A DNA stretch of 64,000 nt from Nocardioides sp. BP30 (GTDB lineage Bacteria > Actinomycetota > Actinomycetes > Propionibacteriales > Nocardioidaceae), in the NCBI RefSeq assembly GCF_029873215.1, contig NZ_CP123620.1, positions 2,728,001 to 2,792,000 of the forward strand. Reading direction: 5' to 3'. This document shows positions 1 to 8,407 of this stretch, in pieces. Within the stretch, counting starts at the first letter, position 1, and every line of letters starts with the position of its first letter. Position numbers and translations under genes: made by a program. The notes under the pieces were generated by a model. The model ran no database searches. It was given only the letters and a program-made list of their open reading frames with translations, and was not told where the DNA came from.

Positions 1-81
1 GTGGTCAGCGGTGAGTCAGTCACGTTACGCGACCGTAGCGATTACCGGAGCGTAGGCCTACCGCCCGCGCCGCGGTGTGGG
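1..81. other. Left edge, no gene assigned
   Basis: No convincing coding sequence is visible here. The open frames crossing it on the plus strand are antisense to the dodecin gene. The only structure noticed is a short palindrome, GTAGGCCTAC, at about 52-61. The stretch is probably the 3' side of the dodecin gene plus the end of whatever lies outside the window. Confidence 0.4.
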
Positions 82-297
82 CTAGGCCTCGTCCTCGAGC
101 CGGAAGCCGAGCTTGATCCCGACCTGGAAGTGCTCGACCGAACCGTCCTTGACCTGGCCGCGGACCTGGGTCACCTCGAACCAGTCGATGTGCCGCAGCG
201 TCTTCGAGGCCCGCTCGACGGCGTTGCGGATGGCTTCGTCGATGCCATCGGGAGCGGAGCCGACGATCTCGGTCACGCGGTAGGTGCGGTTGGTCAT
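82..297 (-). CDS. Dodecin family flavin-binding protein
   Basis: A 71-residue protein with the dodecin pattern: it starts MTNRTYRVTEIVG, continues with an acidic helix (GIDEAIRNAVERASKTL) and then the strand containing HIDWFEVTQVRG, whose Trp is the usual flavin-stacking residue. Dodecins form hollow dodecamers that store or buffer riboflavin, FMN or FAD in the cytoplasm. The length is normal for the family (65-75 residues). The ATG lies 7 bases downstream of TAGAGT, suggesting a leaderless mRNA. The gene is divergent from the DUF3099 gene, and nothing in the neighbourhood suggests a dedicated flavin pathway. Confidence 0.93.
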   Translation of the reverse strand: MTNRTYRVTEIVGSAPDGIDEAIRNAVERASKTLRHIDWFEVTQVRGQVKDGSVEHFQVGIKLGFRLEDEA

Positions 298-304
298 GCG
301 ACCG

Positions 305-347
305 ACTCTAGCCGGGTCCGGGCGCCCTGCGACCCGCGGCGTACGAT
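305..347. promoter_or_regulatory. Divergent leaderless promoters
   Basis: Two -10-like boxes face away from each other in the 56-bp gap between divergent genes. TAGAGT (complement of 305-310) is 7 bases before the dodecin ATG. TACGAT (342-347) is 6 bases before the DUF3099 ATG. At that spacing transcription would start at or next to each start codon. No Shine-Dalgarno sequence precedes either gene. Confidence 0.55.
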
Positions 348-353
348 CGGGAC

Positions 354-680
354 ATGGCCAGGGCCCACGATCAGCCGATCCGGATCACCACGGCGGCACA
401 GAGCCGGCAGGTGGACATCGCACACCGGCAGCGGCGCTACGTGATGGCGATGGGCATCCGCACCCTGTGCTTCATCGGCGCCGTCATCGCCGGCGTCAAC
501 CACGTGGTGTGGCTGTGGCCGGTGCTGATCCTCGCGGCGATCTTCCTGCCCTACATCGCGGTGGTGATGGCCAACGCCGCCAACACCAAGGGCGCCACCG
601 AGATGGACCTGCTCGACACGCCGTATCACGCCAACGAGCTGCACAACGACCCCGAGCCCCACCGCGAGGACCGCGGCTGA
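354..680 (+). CDS. DUF3099 domain membrane protein
   Basis: A 108-residue protein that matches the actinobacterial DUF3099 family: a short polar N-terminus (with PIRITTA), a basic stretch (HRQRRYVMAMG), and two adjacent hydrophobic segments at about residues 32-50 and 54-73, giving a two-helix membrane hairpin. The tail is acidic and polar. Its function is unknown. The start is ATG, 6 bases after TACGAT. The stop overlaps the start of the next small gene by one base (TGATG), so the two are probably translationally coupled. Confidence 0.85.
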   Translation: MARAHDQPIRITTAAQSRQVDIAHRQRRYVMAMGIRTLCFIGAVIAGVNHVVWLWPVLILAAIFLPYIAVVMANAANTKGATEMDLLDTPYHANELHNDPEPHREDRG

Positions 681-886
681 TGGAGCCTGACGTCTGTTCG
701 GCCAAGGGCTGCCGCGCGCCCGCCACCTGGGCGCTGGGCTGGAACAACCCGCGCATCCACACCCCCGACCGCCGCAAGGTCTGGCTGGCGTGCGACGAGC
801 ACCAGGAGTCGCTGGCCGCGTTCCTCAGCGCGCGCGGGTTCCTGCAGGAGACGGCGCCGCACGACGGGACGCTGCAGCCCCGGTAG
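680..886 (+). CDS. Small Cys/His protein, possible zinc binder
   Basis: A 68-residue cytoplasmic protein beginning MEPDVCSAKGC. It carries C6, C11, C38 and H41, the last two in the segment LACDEHQESL. This spacing could bind one zinc ion, but no structure is implied by a recognised motif. Trp residues cluster between the two halves (TWALGWNN and KVWLAC). The start overlaps the stop of the DUF3099 gene by one base, which fixes both the start and the likely co-expression. I do not recognise a defined function. Similar short proteins beside DUF3099 genes are usually called hypothetical. Confidence 0.7.
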   Translation: MEPDVCSAKGCRAPATWALGWNNPRIHTPDRRKVWLACDEHQESLAAFLSARGFLQETAPHDGTLQPR

Positions 887-892
887 CCGCCC

Positions 893-1894
893 TCAGCCGC
901 CGATCGCCGACATGGGTCGATCGGGCTGCAGGAAGGTCGGGTCGTCGATCCCGTGTCCCGCGCGCTTGCCGGCCATCGCCGCGACCCAGCGCTGCGCGAT
1001 CTGCTCATCGGGCAGGCCGGCACGCAGCGCGGCGCGCAGGTCGGACTCCTCGCGGGCGAACAGGCAGTTGCGCACCTGTCCGTCGGCGGTCAGCCGCACC
1101 CGGTCGCAGTCGCCGCAGAAGGGCCGGGTCACCGAGGCGATGACACCGACTGTCGCAGGTCCGCCGTCGACGACGAAGAGCTCGGCCGGGGCGCTCCCCC
1201 GCGGCTCGGTCGCCGGGGTCAGGTCGAACTCCTTCTCCAGTCGCGCCAGCGTCTCCGCGGCGGTCACCATCGTCTCGCGGGTCCAGCCGTGCTGGGCGTC
1301 GAGCGGCATCTGCTCGATGAAGCGCAGCTGGTAACCGCCGCGCACGGCCCACTCCAGCAGCTCGGCCGCCTGGTCCTCGTTGACGTCGCGCAGCAGCACC
1401 GCATTGACCTTGATCGGGCCGAGGCCCGCGTCCGCCGCCGCCTCCAGGCCTTCGAGCACGTCGTGCAGCCGGTCCCGGCGGGTGATCCGGTGGAAGGTCT
1501 CGGGCCGGATCGAGTCCAGCGAGACGTTGACCCGATCCAGGCCGGCCTCGGCCAGCGGCCGCGCCAGCCGCGCCAGGCCGAGCCCGTTGGTGGTCAAGGA
1601 GAGCTCCAGCCCCGCATCCAGGGCGCGGGTCCGCGCGACGATGCCGGCCAGGCCTCGGCGTACCAGGGGCTCGCCGCCGGTGAACCGGACCTCGCGGATG
1701 CCCAGCTGGGTCACCCCGATCCCGATCAGTCGCACCACCTCGTCGTCGGTGAGCACCCGCTCGTCGGGCAGCCAGGCCAACCCCTCGGCGGGCATGCAGT
1801 AGCTGCACCGGAGGTTGCACCGATCGGTCAGGGAGACGCGCAGATCGGCGGCGACTCGTCCGAACCGGTCGACCAGGGGTGTCGTCTGCACCAC
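893..1894 (-). CDS. moaA: GTP 3',8-cyclase MoaA
   Basis: A radical-SAM enzyme that converts GTP to 3',8-cyclo-GTP, the first step of molybdenum cofactor synthesis. The SAM cluster motif is at C26-x3-C30-x2-C33 within RCNLRCSYCMP. The second [4Fe-4S] cluster uses C260, C263 and C277 (CGDCDRVRL...RNCLF). The protein ends in the conserved Gly-Gly. At 333 residues it is full length. Two consecutive GTG codons can start it. TAGGAT (1898-1903, complement) lies 3 bases from the first and 6 from the second, so a leaderless start at 1891 is equally likely. No other moa genes are in the window. Divergent from SURF1. Confidence 0.96.
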   Translation of the reverse strand: MVQTTPLVDRFGRVAADLRVSLTDRCNLRCSYCMPAEGLAWLPDERVLTDDEVVRLIGIGVTQLGIREVRFTGGEPLVRRGLAGIVARTRALDAGLELSLTTNGLGLARLARPLAEAGLDRVNVSLDSIRPETFHRITRRDRLHDVLEGLEAAADAGLGPIKVNAVLLRDVNEDQAAELLEWAVRGGYQLRFIEQMPLDAQHGWTRETMVTAAETLARLEKEFDLTPATEPRGSAPAELFVVDGGPATVGVIASVTRPFCGDCDRVRLTADGQVRNCLFAREESDLRAALRAGLPDEQIAQRWVAAMAGKRAGHGIDDPTFLQPDRPMSAIGG

Positions 1895-1946
1895 ACCATC
1901 CTAGGACGGGGCCCATCCCGATCGCGGTCCGGTGCCGTGCGCCGGT

Positions 1947-1952
1947 TAGCCT
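1947..1952 (+). promoter_or_regulatory. -10 box for leaderless SURF1 transcript
   Basis: TAGCCT lies 6 bases before the GTG of the SURF1 gene. A GGAGG-like run directly abuts the GTG, so it cannot act as a normal ribosome site. The gene is therefore more likely to be leaderless. Confidence 0.5.
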
Positions 1953-1958
1953 CGGAGG

Positions 1959-2978
1959 GTGCGATCGTTCCGCTTCCTGCTGAGCCGCCGTTGGGCGCTG
2001 TTCACCCTGGCGGTCGCCATCCTCGCCTACGGCACGTGGTGGCTCGGCGAGTGGCAGTGGGGCCGGCTGCAGGACAAGCACCACGGCAACGCCATCATCA
2101 GCGCCAACCTGAAGCAGGCGCCCCAGCCGGTCGAGGAGGTGATGGCGCCCGGCAAGAAGGTCGACAGCGACACCGAGTGGAAGCGGGTCGTGGTCACCGG
2201 CACCTATGACGCGGCCGACACCATCACGTGGCGCTACCGCACCAACGACCACAGCGAGTCCGGCATCGACGTCGTCGTGCCGCTGATCACCGCCGACGGC
2301 ACCGGCGTCCTGGTGGACCGCGGCTGGCTCGCCTCGACCGACCAGGACAACCACCCGGTGCCGATCCCGCCCCCGCCCAGCGGCCAGGTCACCGTCGTCG
2401 GCTGGGTCCGCGCCGACGCCACCGGCTCGAGCACGCGGGTCAGCCAGCTCGGTACGCGAGCGATCTCCAGCCGGACGATCGCACCGGCGATCGGCCGCAC
2501 GCTGGACAGCGGGTTCCTGATCGTGCAGTCCGAGTCGCCGAAGCCTGCCACGGCGCTCTCCCCCAATGACGAGCCGGACCTGAGCAACGGCCCGCACTTC
2601 TTCTACGCGCTGCAGTGGTGGTTCTTAGGCATCCTCGCCGTCGTCGGGTTCTTCTACCTGATGTACGACGAGCGCCGGCTCTACGTGCGCGGACCGGAGC
2701 CGGCCACCGAGCCGGATCCCGACGTGACCGGCGGGGACGACGAGGATGCCGTCGACGCACACGCCGGCACGCCCACCGGCCCACCGGTCAGCGTCGCCGC
2801 CGCCCGAGGAACGGTCGTGGATGAGCGCAAGGCCCGCCGCCACGACAAGAACGCCCGCAGGCAGGCGCTGGCCGCCGCGTACGCCGCCGCGCGGGCCCGT
2901 GACGAGGCCAACAGGACCAAGGCCTTCGGTCAGAGCATCGAGCGCTCGGGCAGCGGCTCTCAGTCGCGGGAGAGCTGA
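1959..2978 (+). CDS. SURF1 family cytochrome oxidase assembly protein
   Basis: A 339-residue membrane protein of the SURF1/Shy1 family, which helps insert heme A and assemble the aa3-type cytochrome c oxidase. There is a transmembrane helix at about residues 8-28 and a second near residues 213-235. Between them is a periplasmic-side domain with family signatures (GEWQWGRLQ, VDRGWL, YALQWW). After the second helix is a roughly 100-residue cytoplasmic tail, acidic and then very basic and alanine-rich (ARRQALAAAYAAARARDEA), which is longer than in many homologues. The GTG start is supported by the -10 box 6 bases upstream. Its last 19 bases overlap the 3' end of the convergent ABC exporter gene. 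ctaA and ctaB lie 15-18 kb away. Confidence 0.9.
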   Translation: MRSFRFLLSRRWALFTLAVAILAYGTWWLGEWQWGRLQDKHHGNAIISANLKQAPQPVEEVMAPGKKVDSDTEWKRVVVTGTYDAADTITWRYRTNDHSESGIDVVVPLITADGTGVLVDRGWLASTDQDNHPVPIPPPPSGQVTVVGWVRADATGSSTRVSQLGTRAISSRTIAPAIGRTLDSGFLIVQSESPKPATALSPNDEPDLSNGPHFFYALQWWFLGILAVVGFFYLMYDERRLYVRGPEPATEPDPDVTGGDDEDAVDAHAGTPTGPPVSVAAARGTVVDERKARRHDKNARRQALAAAYAAARARDEANRTKAFGQSIERSGSGSQSRES

Positions 2979-4837
2979 CCGGCGAACTGGGTGCGGTAGA
3001 GGTCGGCGTACAGGCCGCCGCCGGCGAGCAGCTCCTCGTGACTGCCTGACTGCACGATCCGACCGTCCTCGACCACCAGGATGACGTCGGCGTCTCGGAT
3101 CGTGGAGAGCCGGTGGGCGATCACCAGCGAGGTCCGGTCGGCCAACGCGGCGTCGAGCGCGCGCTGGACCGCTGCCTCGGACTCGCTGTCGAGGTGGGCG
3201 GTCGCCTCGTCCAGCACGACGATCGCCGGCGCCTTGAGCAGCAGCCGGGCGATCGCCAGCCGCTGACGCTCACCACCGGAGAGCCGGTAGCCGCGGTCGC
3301 CGACGACGGTGTCCAGACCGTCCGGGAGCCCCGCGACCAGGGCGTCGATCTGCGCCGCCGCGAGCGCGTCCCAGATCTGCTGCTCGGTGGCACCCGGGCG
3401 TGCGTAGAGCAGGTTGGCCCGCACCGTGTCGTGGAACATGTGGGCGTCCTGGGTGACGTAGCCGACCACGTCCTCGAGCGACTGCAGCGTTACGTCGCGG
3501 ACGTCCTCGCCACCCACCCTGACCGCACCGCCGGTCACGTCGTAGAGCCGCGCCACCAGGTGGGTCACGGTCGTCTTCCCCGCACCCGAAGGACCCACCA
3601 GCGCGATCATCTGCCCGGGCCGCGCGCGGAAGGTGACGTCGTGCAGCACCTCGGCACTCGAGCGCGGCTCGGTTCGGGCGATGCTTTCCAGCGAGGCCAG
3701 GGAGACCTCGTCGGCCCGCGGATAGGTGAAGCTGACGTGGTCGAACTCGAGGCTGGCCGCATCCGGCGGCAGCACCACCGCGTCCGGCCGCTCCTGGATC
3801 AGCGAGGGCAGGTCGAGCACCTCGAAGACGCGCTCGAAGCTGACCAGCGCAGTCATCACGTCGATCCGGGCGTTGGACAGGCTCTGCAACGGACCCAGCA
3901 GCCGCACCAGCAGCAACCCCAGAGCCGTCAGCGTGCCCAACGAGAAGTGCCCGCGGATCACCAGCCACCCGCCCACGCCGTACACGAGGGCGGTGGCCAG
4001 GGCCGGCACGAGCTGCATGGCCATCGTGAAGACCCGGGTCAGCAGCGAGATCCGCACCCCGAGGTCGCGGACCACGCCCGCCTTGGCCGCGAAGTAGACG
4101 TCCTCCTCGTCGCGCCGGCCGAACAGCTTGAGCAGCATCGCGCCGCCGACGTTGAACCGCTCGGTCATGGCGTTGCCGAGGTCGGCGTTGCCGTTCATCT
4201 GCTCACGGGTCAGCCCTGCCAGCTGGGTGCCTACCCAGCGCGAGGTGACGAACAGGATCGGGAACAGCAGCAGGCACAGCAGCGTGACCTGCCAGCTGAG
4301 GGTGAGCATGGTGGCCCCGACCACCAGCACCGAGATCAGGTTGGCGACGGTGTTCGACAGGGTCGAGGTGAAGGCGCGCTGGGCACCGATCACGTCGTTG
4401 TTCAGCCGGCTGACCAGCGCGCCGGTCTGGGTGCGGGTGAAGAACGCCAGCGACTGGCGCTGCACATGCCCGAAGACGCGGGTGCGCAGGTCGAAGATCA
4501 GACCCTCGCCGATCCGCGAGGAGAGGTAGCCGCTGCCGATCCCGAGCGCCGCGTCCACGATCGCCACCACCGCCATCCCGGCGGCCAGCCACCACACCGT
4601 CGACAGGTCGTGCTGCAGGATGCCGTCGTCGACGACCCACTTGGTCAGCAGCGGGGTGATCACCACCAGGCCCGCGTCCACGACCATCAGCGCCAGGAAG
4701 ACGGAGATCAGCCGCCGGTGCGGTACGGCGAAGGCGAGCACGCGGCGTACGGTCCCGGGCTCGAGACGCTGCCCCAGCACCTCCCGGTCCGAACGCAGGT
4801 TGCGGTAGACACCGCCCATCCCCAGGTTGCCCGCCAT
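2960..4837 (-). CDS. ABC exporter, fused permease and ATPase
   Basis: A 625-residue half-transporter of the MdlB/MsbA type. The membrane domain occupies roughly residues 1-325 with six predicted helices, followed by one ATPase domain. Walker A (GPSGAGKTT) is near residue 415, the signature LSGGERQRLA near 516 and Walker B (IVVLDEAT) near 539. Such proteins dimerise and export lipids, drugs or peptides; the substrate cannot be told from sequence. It lies 12 bases downstream of the ABC-F gene and is probably co-transcribed with it. The ATG is preceded by GAGGA about 10 bases upstream. The 3' end overlaps SURF1. Confidence 0.9.
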   Translation of the reverse strand: MAGNLGMGGVYRNLRSDREVLGQRLEPGTVRRVLAFAVPHRRLISVFLALMVVDAGLVVITPLLTKWVVDDGILQHDLSTVWWLAAGMAVVAIVDAALGIGSGYLSSRIGEGLIFDLRTRVFGHVQRQSLAFFTRTQTGALVSRLNNDVIGAQRAFTSTLSNTVANLISVLVVGATMLTLSWQVTLLCLLLFPILFVTSRWVGTQLAGLTREQMNGNADLGNAMTERFNVGGAMLLKLFGRRDEEDVYFAAKAGVVRDLGVRISLLTRVFTMAMQLVPALATALVYGVGGWLVIRGHFSLGTLTALGLLLVRLLGPLQSLSNARIDVMTALVSFERVFEVLDLPSLIQERPDAVVLPPDAASLEFDHVSFTYPRADEVSLASLESIARTEPRSSAEVLHDVTFRARPGQMIALVGPSGAGKTTVTHLVARLYDVTGGAVRVGGEDVRDVTLQSLEDVVGYVTQDAHMFHDTVRANLLYARPGATEQQIWDALAAAQIDALVAGLPDGLDTVVGDRGYRLSGGERQRLAIARLLLKAPAIVVLDEATAHLDSESEAAVQRALDAALADRTSLVIAHRLSTIRDADVILVVEDGRIVQSGSHEELLAGGGLYADLYRTQFAGQLSRD

Positions 4838-4849
4838 CGTGACCGGTCC

Positions 4850-6448
4850 TCAGGCCAGCGAGACGAGGTCCGCGTAGTCGACGTTCCAGAGGTCCTCGAC
4901 ACCGTCGGGCAGCAGCAGCACCCGGTCCGGCTCGAGCGCGTGCACCGCACCCTCGTCGTGGGTGACCAGGATGATGGAGCCCTCGTAGCGCCGGATGGCG
5001 TTGAGCACCTCCTCGCGCGAGGCGGGGTCGAGGTTGTTGGTCGGCTCGTCGAGCAGCAGGACATTGGCCTGGCTCACCACCAGGGAGGCCAGCGCCAGCC
5101 GGGTCTTCTCGCCGCCGGAGAGGACCCCTGCGGGCTTGTGCGCGTCGTCACCGGTGAAGAGGAACGAGCCCAGCACCGAGCGCGCCTCGGTGTCGGTCAG
5201 CTGCGGCGCCGCGGACTGCATGTTCTCCAGCACCGAGCGGCGTACGTCGAGCGTCTCGTGCTCCTGGGCGTAGTAGCCGAGCTTCAGGCCGTGGCCGGGG
5301 ATCACCATGCCGGTGTCGGGCTTGTCGACTCCGGCGAGGATGCGCAGCAGCGTCGTCTTGCCGGCGCCGTTGAGCCCCAGGATGACGACCCGGGTGCCCT
5401 TGTCGATCGCCAGGTCGACGGCGGTGAAGACCTCGAGGGCGCCGTACGACTTCGAGAGGCCCTCGGCGGTGAGCGGCGTCTTGCCGCAGGGTGCGGGCGT
5501 GGGGAACTTGATCGCCGCGACCTTGTCCGCCTGCCGCTCGCCCTCCACGCCCTCGAGCAGGCGCTCGGCGCGCTTGAGCATCGACTGCGCGGCGGTGGCC
5601 TTCGACGCCTTGGCCCGCATCTTGTTGGCCTGGTCGGTGAGCGTCTTCGCCTTGTTCTGCGCGTTGAGCAGCTCGCGCTTGCGGCGCGCCTCGTCGGTCT
5701 CGCGCTGCTGCAGGTAGTTCTTCCAGCCCATGTTGTAGACGTCGATGACGGCCCGGTTGGCGTCGAGGTGCAGCACCCGGTTGACGGTCTGCTCGAGCAG
5801 CTCGTTGTCGTGGCTGATCACGATGAAGCCGCCCTTGTAGGACTTCATCCAGTCGCGCAGCCACACGATCGAGTCGGCGTCGAGGTGGTTGGTCGGCTCG
5901 TCGAGGATGAGCACCTCGGCGCTGGAGAACAGGATCCGCGCCAGCTCGACGCGGCGGCGCTGGCCGCCCGAGAGCGTGCCGAGGGGCTGGTTGATCAGTC
6001 GGTCGGGGATGCCCAGCGACTGCGCCATCTGCAGGGCCTCGGACTCGGCCGCGTAGCCACCGCCGGCGTCGAGCAGGTCGTGCGCGCGCTGGTACTTGCG
6101 CATCGCCTTCTCGCGGCGGTTCGGGTCGTCCGAGCCCATCTCGACCTCGGCCTCCCGCATCCGACGTACGGCGACGTCGAGGCCGCGAGCCGACAGGATC
6201 CGGTCCTTGACCAGCATCTCGGGGTCGCCCACGCGCGGGTCCTGCGGCAGGTAGCCGAGCTCGCCGGAGTTGACCACCTCGCCCGCCGCCGGCAGCAGAT
6301 CACCGGCGAGCACCTTGGTCAGGGTGGTCTTGCCGGCACCGTTGCGGCCGACCAGACCCACCTTGTCACCGGGCCCGACACGGAAGCTGACGTTCTCCAT
6401 GAGGAGGCGCGCGCCCACGCGTACCTCGAGGTTCTGGGCGGTGATCAT
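4850..6448 (-). CDS. ABC-F family ribosome-associated ATPase
   Basis: A 532-residue soluble protein with two ABC domains and no membrane segment. Walker A motifs are near residues 35 and 354 (GRNGAGKTT, GLNGAGKTT). Signatures are LSGGQRRR near 158 and LSGGEKTR near 441. Between them is the charged, Lys/Arg/Ala-rich linker typical of ABC-F proteins, which bind the ribosomal E site and modulate translation or protect against antibiotics. Position beyond the suf operon suggests the homologue of M. tuberculosis Rv1473 (from memory). The open frame runs far upstream antisense to the peptidase gene, so I take the ATG of MITAQNLEV. TAGACT ends 10 bases before it, giving a near-leaderless start; the upstream GTG is only 1 base from that box. 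Confidence 0.93.
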   Translation of the reverse strand: MITAQNLEVRVGARLLMENVSFRVGPGDKVGLVGRNGAGKTTLTKVLAGDLLPAAGEVVNSGELGYLPQDPRVGDPEMLVKDRILSARGLDVAVRRMREAEVEMGSDDPNRREKAMRKYQRAHDLLDAGGGYAAESEALQMAQSLGIPDRLINQPLGTLSGGQRRRVELARILFSSAEVLILDEPTNHLDADSIVWLRDWMKSYKGGFIVISHDNELLEQTVNRVLHLDANRAVIDVYNMGWKNYLQQRETDEARRKRELLNAQNKAKTLTDQANKMRAKASKATAAQSMLKRAERLLEGVEGERQADKVAAIKFPTPAPCGKTPLTAEGLSKSYGALEVFTAVDLAIDKGTRVVILGLNGAGKTTLLRILAGVDKPDTGMVIPGHGLKLGYYAQEHETLDVRRSVLENMQSAAPQLTDTEARSVLGSFLFTGDDAHKPAGVLSGGEKTRLALASLVVSQANVLLLDEPTNNLDPASREEVLNAIRRYEGSIILVTHDEGAVHALEPDRVLLLPDGVEDLWNVDYADLVSLA

Positions 6449-6526
6449 GAGGTTCACTAGTCTAAGGCGCTGGGCACCTGGTCCCGTATTCGTCGGGTGC
6501 TCGCCGAGTCTCATGGGGGGACACAC

Positions 6527-7465
6527 ATGCGCTTCAACGCCAAGGCGCGGCTCGACGCGAGCCGCACCCAGGACGTCGGCGGCGGTGGCGGCGGCACGGG
6601 CGGCGGGTTCCCGATCCCGATCGGCAAGGCCGGTGGCGGCATCGGTGGCCTCATCGTCGCTGTGATCATCTACCTCGTCGTCACCAACCTGGGCGGGGGC
6701 AGCGCGGGCGGCGTCCTGACCGGCTCGGCGTTCTCCGGGAACTCGGTCGGTCTCTACGGGCAGGACTTCGACTACTCGACCTGCACGAGCGGGGAGGATG
6801 CGAACAACTCCGACGAATGCGCGCTGGTCGCCGTCGAGAACTCGCTGACCGACTACTGGAAGAACCAGGCCCAGGTCGCCGACGTGTTCCAGCCCGAGCG
6901 GGCGATCCACGTCTTCCACGGATCCGTCTCCACGGGCGGCTGTGGCACGGCGACGACCGACGTCGGACCGTTCTACTGCTCGGGCGACCAGACGATCTAC
7001 CTCGACACCGCGTTCTACGACACGATCTTCAAGCAGCTGGGCGGGGAGGCCACGCCGTTCGTGCGGGCCTACGTCATCGCGCACGAGTACGGCCACCACA
7101 TCCAGGACCTGCTGGGGACGATGAGCAAGGTGCGGACCCAGCAGGGCAAGAAGAGCGACTCGGTGCGCCTCGAGCTCCAGGCCGACTGCTACGCCGGAAT
7201 GTGGGCCCACGGTGCCGAGACCACGCCCGACCAGGACGGCAACGTGCTGATCTCCGACATCACCTCCGACGACATCCAGCAGGGCATCACCGCGGCCAAG
7301 GAGGTGGGCGACGACTACATCCAGCAGCGCACCGGCGGCTCGGTGAACCCCGACCAGTGGACGCACGGCTCCTCGGCCGAGCGGCAGCACTGGTTCACCA
7401 CCGGCATGCAAGCGAACGACGACATCTCCGCCTGCGACACCTTCTCCGCCGCCAGCCTCGACTGA
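6527..7465 (+). CDS. Neutral zinc metallopeptidase (YpfJ-like), membrane-anchored
   Basis: A 312-residue protein of the putative neutral zinc metallopeptidase family. A Gly-rich N-terminus (about residues 16-45) leads into one transmembrane helix (IGGLIVAVIIYLVV), so the enzyme domain lies outside the membrane. The HEYGH motif at residues 186-190 supplies two His ligands and the catalytic Glu; the downstream LELQADCYAGMW segment supplies the third ligand. Several Cys (CTSGED, GGCGT, FYCSGDQ) may form disulfides. The start is ATG with GGGGGG about 7 bases upstream, one of the few clear ribosome sites here. Substrate is unknown. Confidence 0.9.
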   Translation: MRFNAKARLDASRTQDVGGGGGGTGGGFPIPIGKAGGGIGGLIVAVIIYLVVTNLGGGSAGGVLTGSAFSGNSVGLYGQDFDYSTCTSGEDANNSDECALVAVENSLTDYWKNQAQVADVFQPERAIHVFHGSVSTGGCGTATTDVGPFYCSGDQTIYLDTAFYDTIFKQLGGEATPFVRAYVIAHEYGHHIQDLLGTMSKVRTQQGKKSDSVRLELQADCYAGMWAHGAETTPDQDGNVLISDITSDDIQQGITAAKEVGDDYIQQRTGGSVNPDQWTHGSSAERQHWFTTGMQANDDISACDTFSAASLD

Positions 7466-7474
7466 GGCCACGCC

Positions 7475-8380
7475 TCAGCCTTCTAGCAGGGCCTCGATCG
7501 CCGGGAACTGCCGCTGCAGGGCACGCAGGTGCGGGGCGACGGCCGGATGACGGAACTTCGCGAGCAGGGCGCCCTCTCCCCCGGCCACCCGGGCCAGCGC
7601 CCACTCCGCGCGGGTCAGGGCGGTGTAGACGGCGGTGATCTGGGCCCCGCGCGTCGCCTGGGCACGGGTGGCGAGGCCGTCGGGCAGACCCAGCAGGTAG
7701 GCGTCGAGCAGCGGCTCGAACTCCTCCCGGGCCGGGAGCAGGTAGAGGCCGAGGTCGGCACCGACAGCGCCGTACCCGAGGCAGGCCCAGTCCAGCGCGA
7801 TCAGCAGGTCGCCGGCACGGCCCGGGAGGTTCGCCGGCGTCGGATCGCCGTGCTGGGCGACCTGCGGCAGCGCGTCCAGCTCGTCGAGGTGCTTCCCGCG
7901 CTGACGCCACAGCTCGTGGGCCACGTCGGCGACGGTCGTCCGCTCCAACGTCGGCCAGCCACCGTGCCGTTCGACCCGCTCGAGCCTGTCGCGCAGCTGG
8001 TTGCGGGCCAGCCAGCGCACGTGGGCGAGGTCGGCCCCGGCGAAGCGTCCCAGGGCGTGCACGACGAAGAGCCCGGCGTTGGCGGCGTCCTCCACCCAGT
8101 CCGAGATCAGCGTGATGCCCTCGGCGTCCTCGTGCACCTCGGTCGGCGTCAGGGCGACACCCGGCACACCCTCCAGCAATCGGAAGCTCGCGACGTCCGC
8201 CTCGCGCCGCCAGAAGGCGAAGTGGCGCGGGTCGCTCAGCTCGGGCGGGTCGTAGTGGGCCGGAGCGGCCAGCCGCTTGATCACCACCGGACGATCGCCG
8301 ATGGAGGCGCGCCAGACCCCGACAGTGGTCGTGCTGGTCCCACCAGGCATCGGATGCCACCCCGGCTCGGGCTGCCACAT
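7475..8380 (-). CDS. Aminoglycoside phosphotransferase-fold protein
   Basis: A 301-residue cytoplasmic protein with the APH/choline-kinase fold. The catalytic loop HGDPTPANL lies near residues 175-183 and the metal-binding strand LIALDWACLG near 190-199. An N-terminal lobe contains VVIKRL, whose Lys may bind ATP phosphate. The small-molecule substrate is unknown, and the sequence does not identify it as a resistance enzyme. The frame can begin 24 bases earlier at GTG, but TAGCGT ends 7 bases before the ATG of MWQPEP, so I chose that ATG. Downstream of acVLRF1 on the same strand. Confidence 0.75.
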   Translation of the reverse strand: MWQPEPGWHPMPGGTSTTTVGVWRASIGDRPVVIKRLAAPAHYDPPELSDPRHFAFWRREADVASFRLLEGVPGVALTPTEVHEDAEGITLISDWVEDAANAGLFVVHALGRFAGADLAHVRWLARNQLRDRLERVERHGGWPTLERTTVADVAHELWRQRGKHLDELDALPQVAQHGDPTPANLPGRAGDLLIALDWACLGYGAVGADLGLYLLPAREEFEPLLDAYLLGLPDGLATRAQATRGAQITAVYTALTRAEWALARVAGGEGALLAKFRHPAVAPHLRALQRQFPAIEALLEG

Positions 8381-8407
8381 GAGCGGGACGCTAGCCCATC
8401 GCACCCG

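Noticed and set aside
3113..6460. Very long plus-strand open frame (1115 codons)
   Set aside because: It is antisense to the ABC exporter and ABC-F genes. Its translation is His/Gln/Val/Arg-rich and resembles no protein. GC-rich codon bias opens such frames.
4850..7471. Apparent 873-residue ABC-F protein
   Set aside because: The first 341 residues are antisense to the zinc peptidase gene; the conserved protein starts at 6448.
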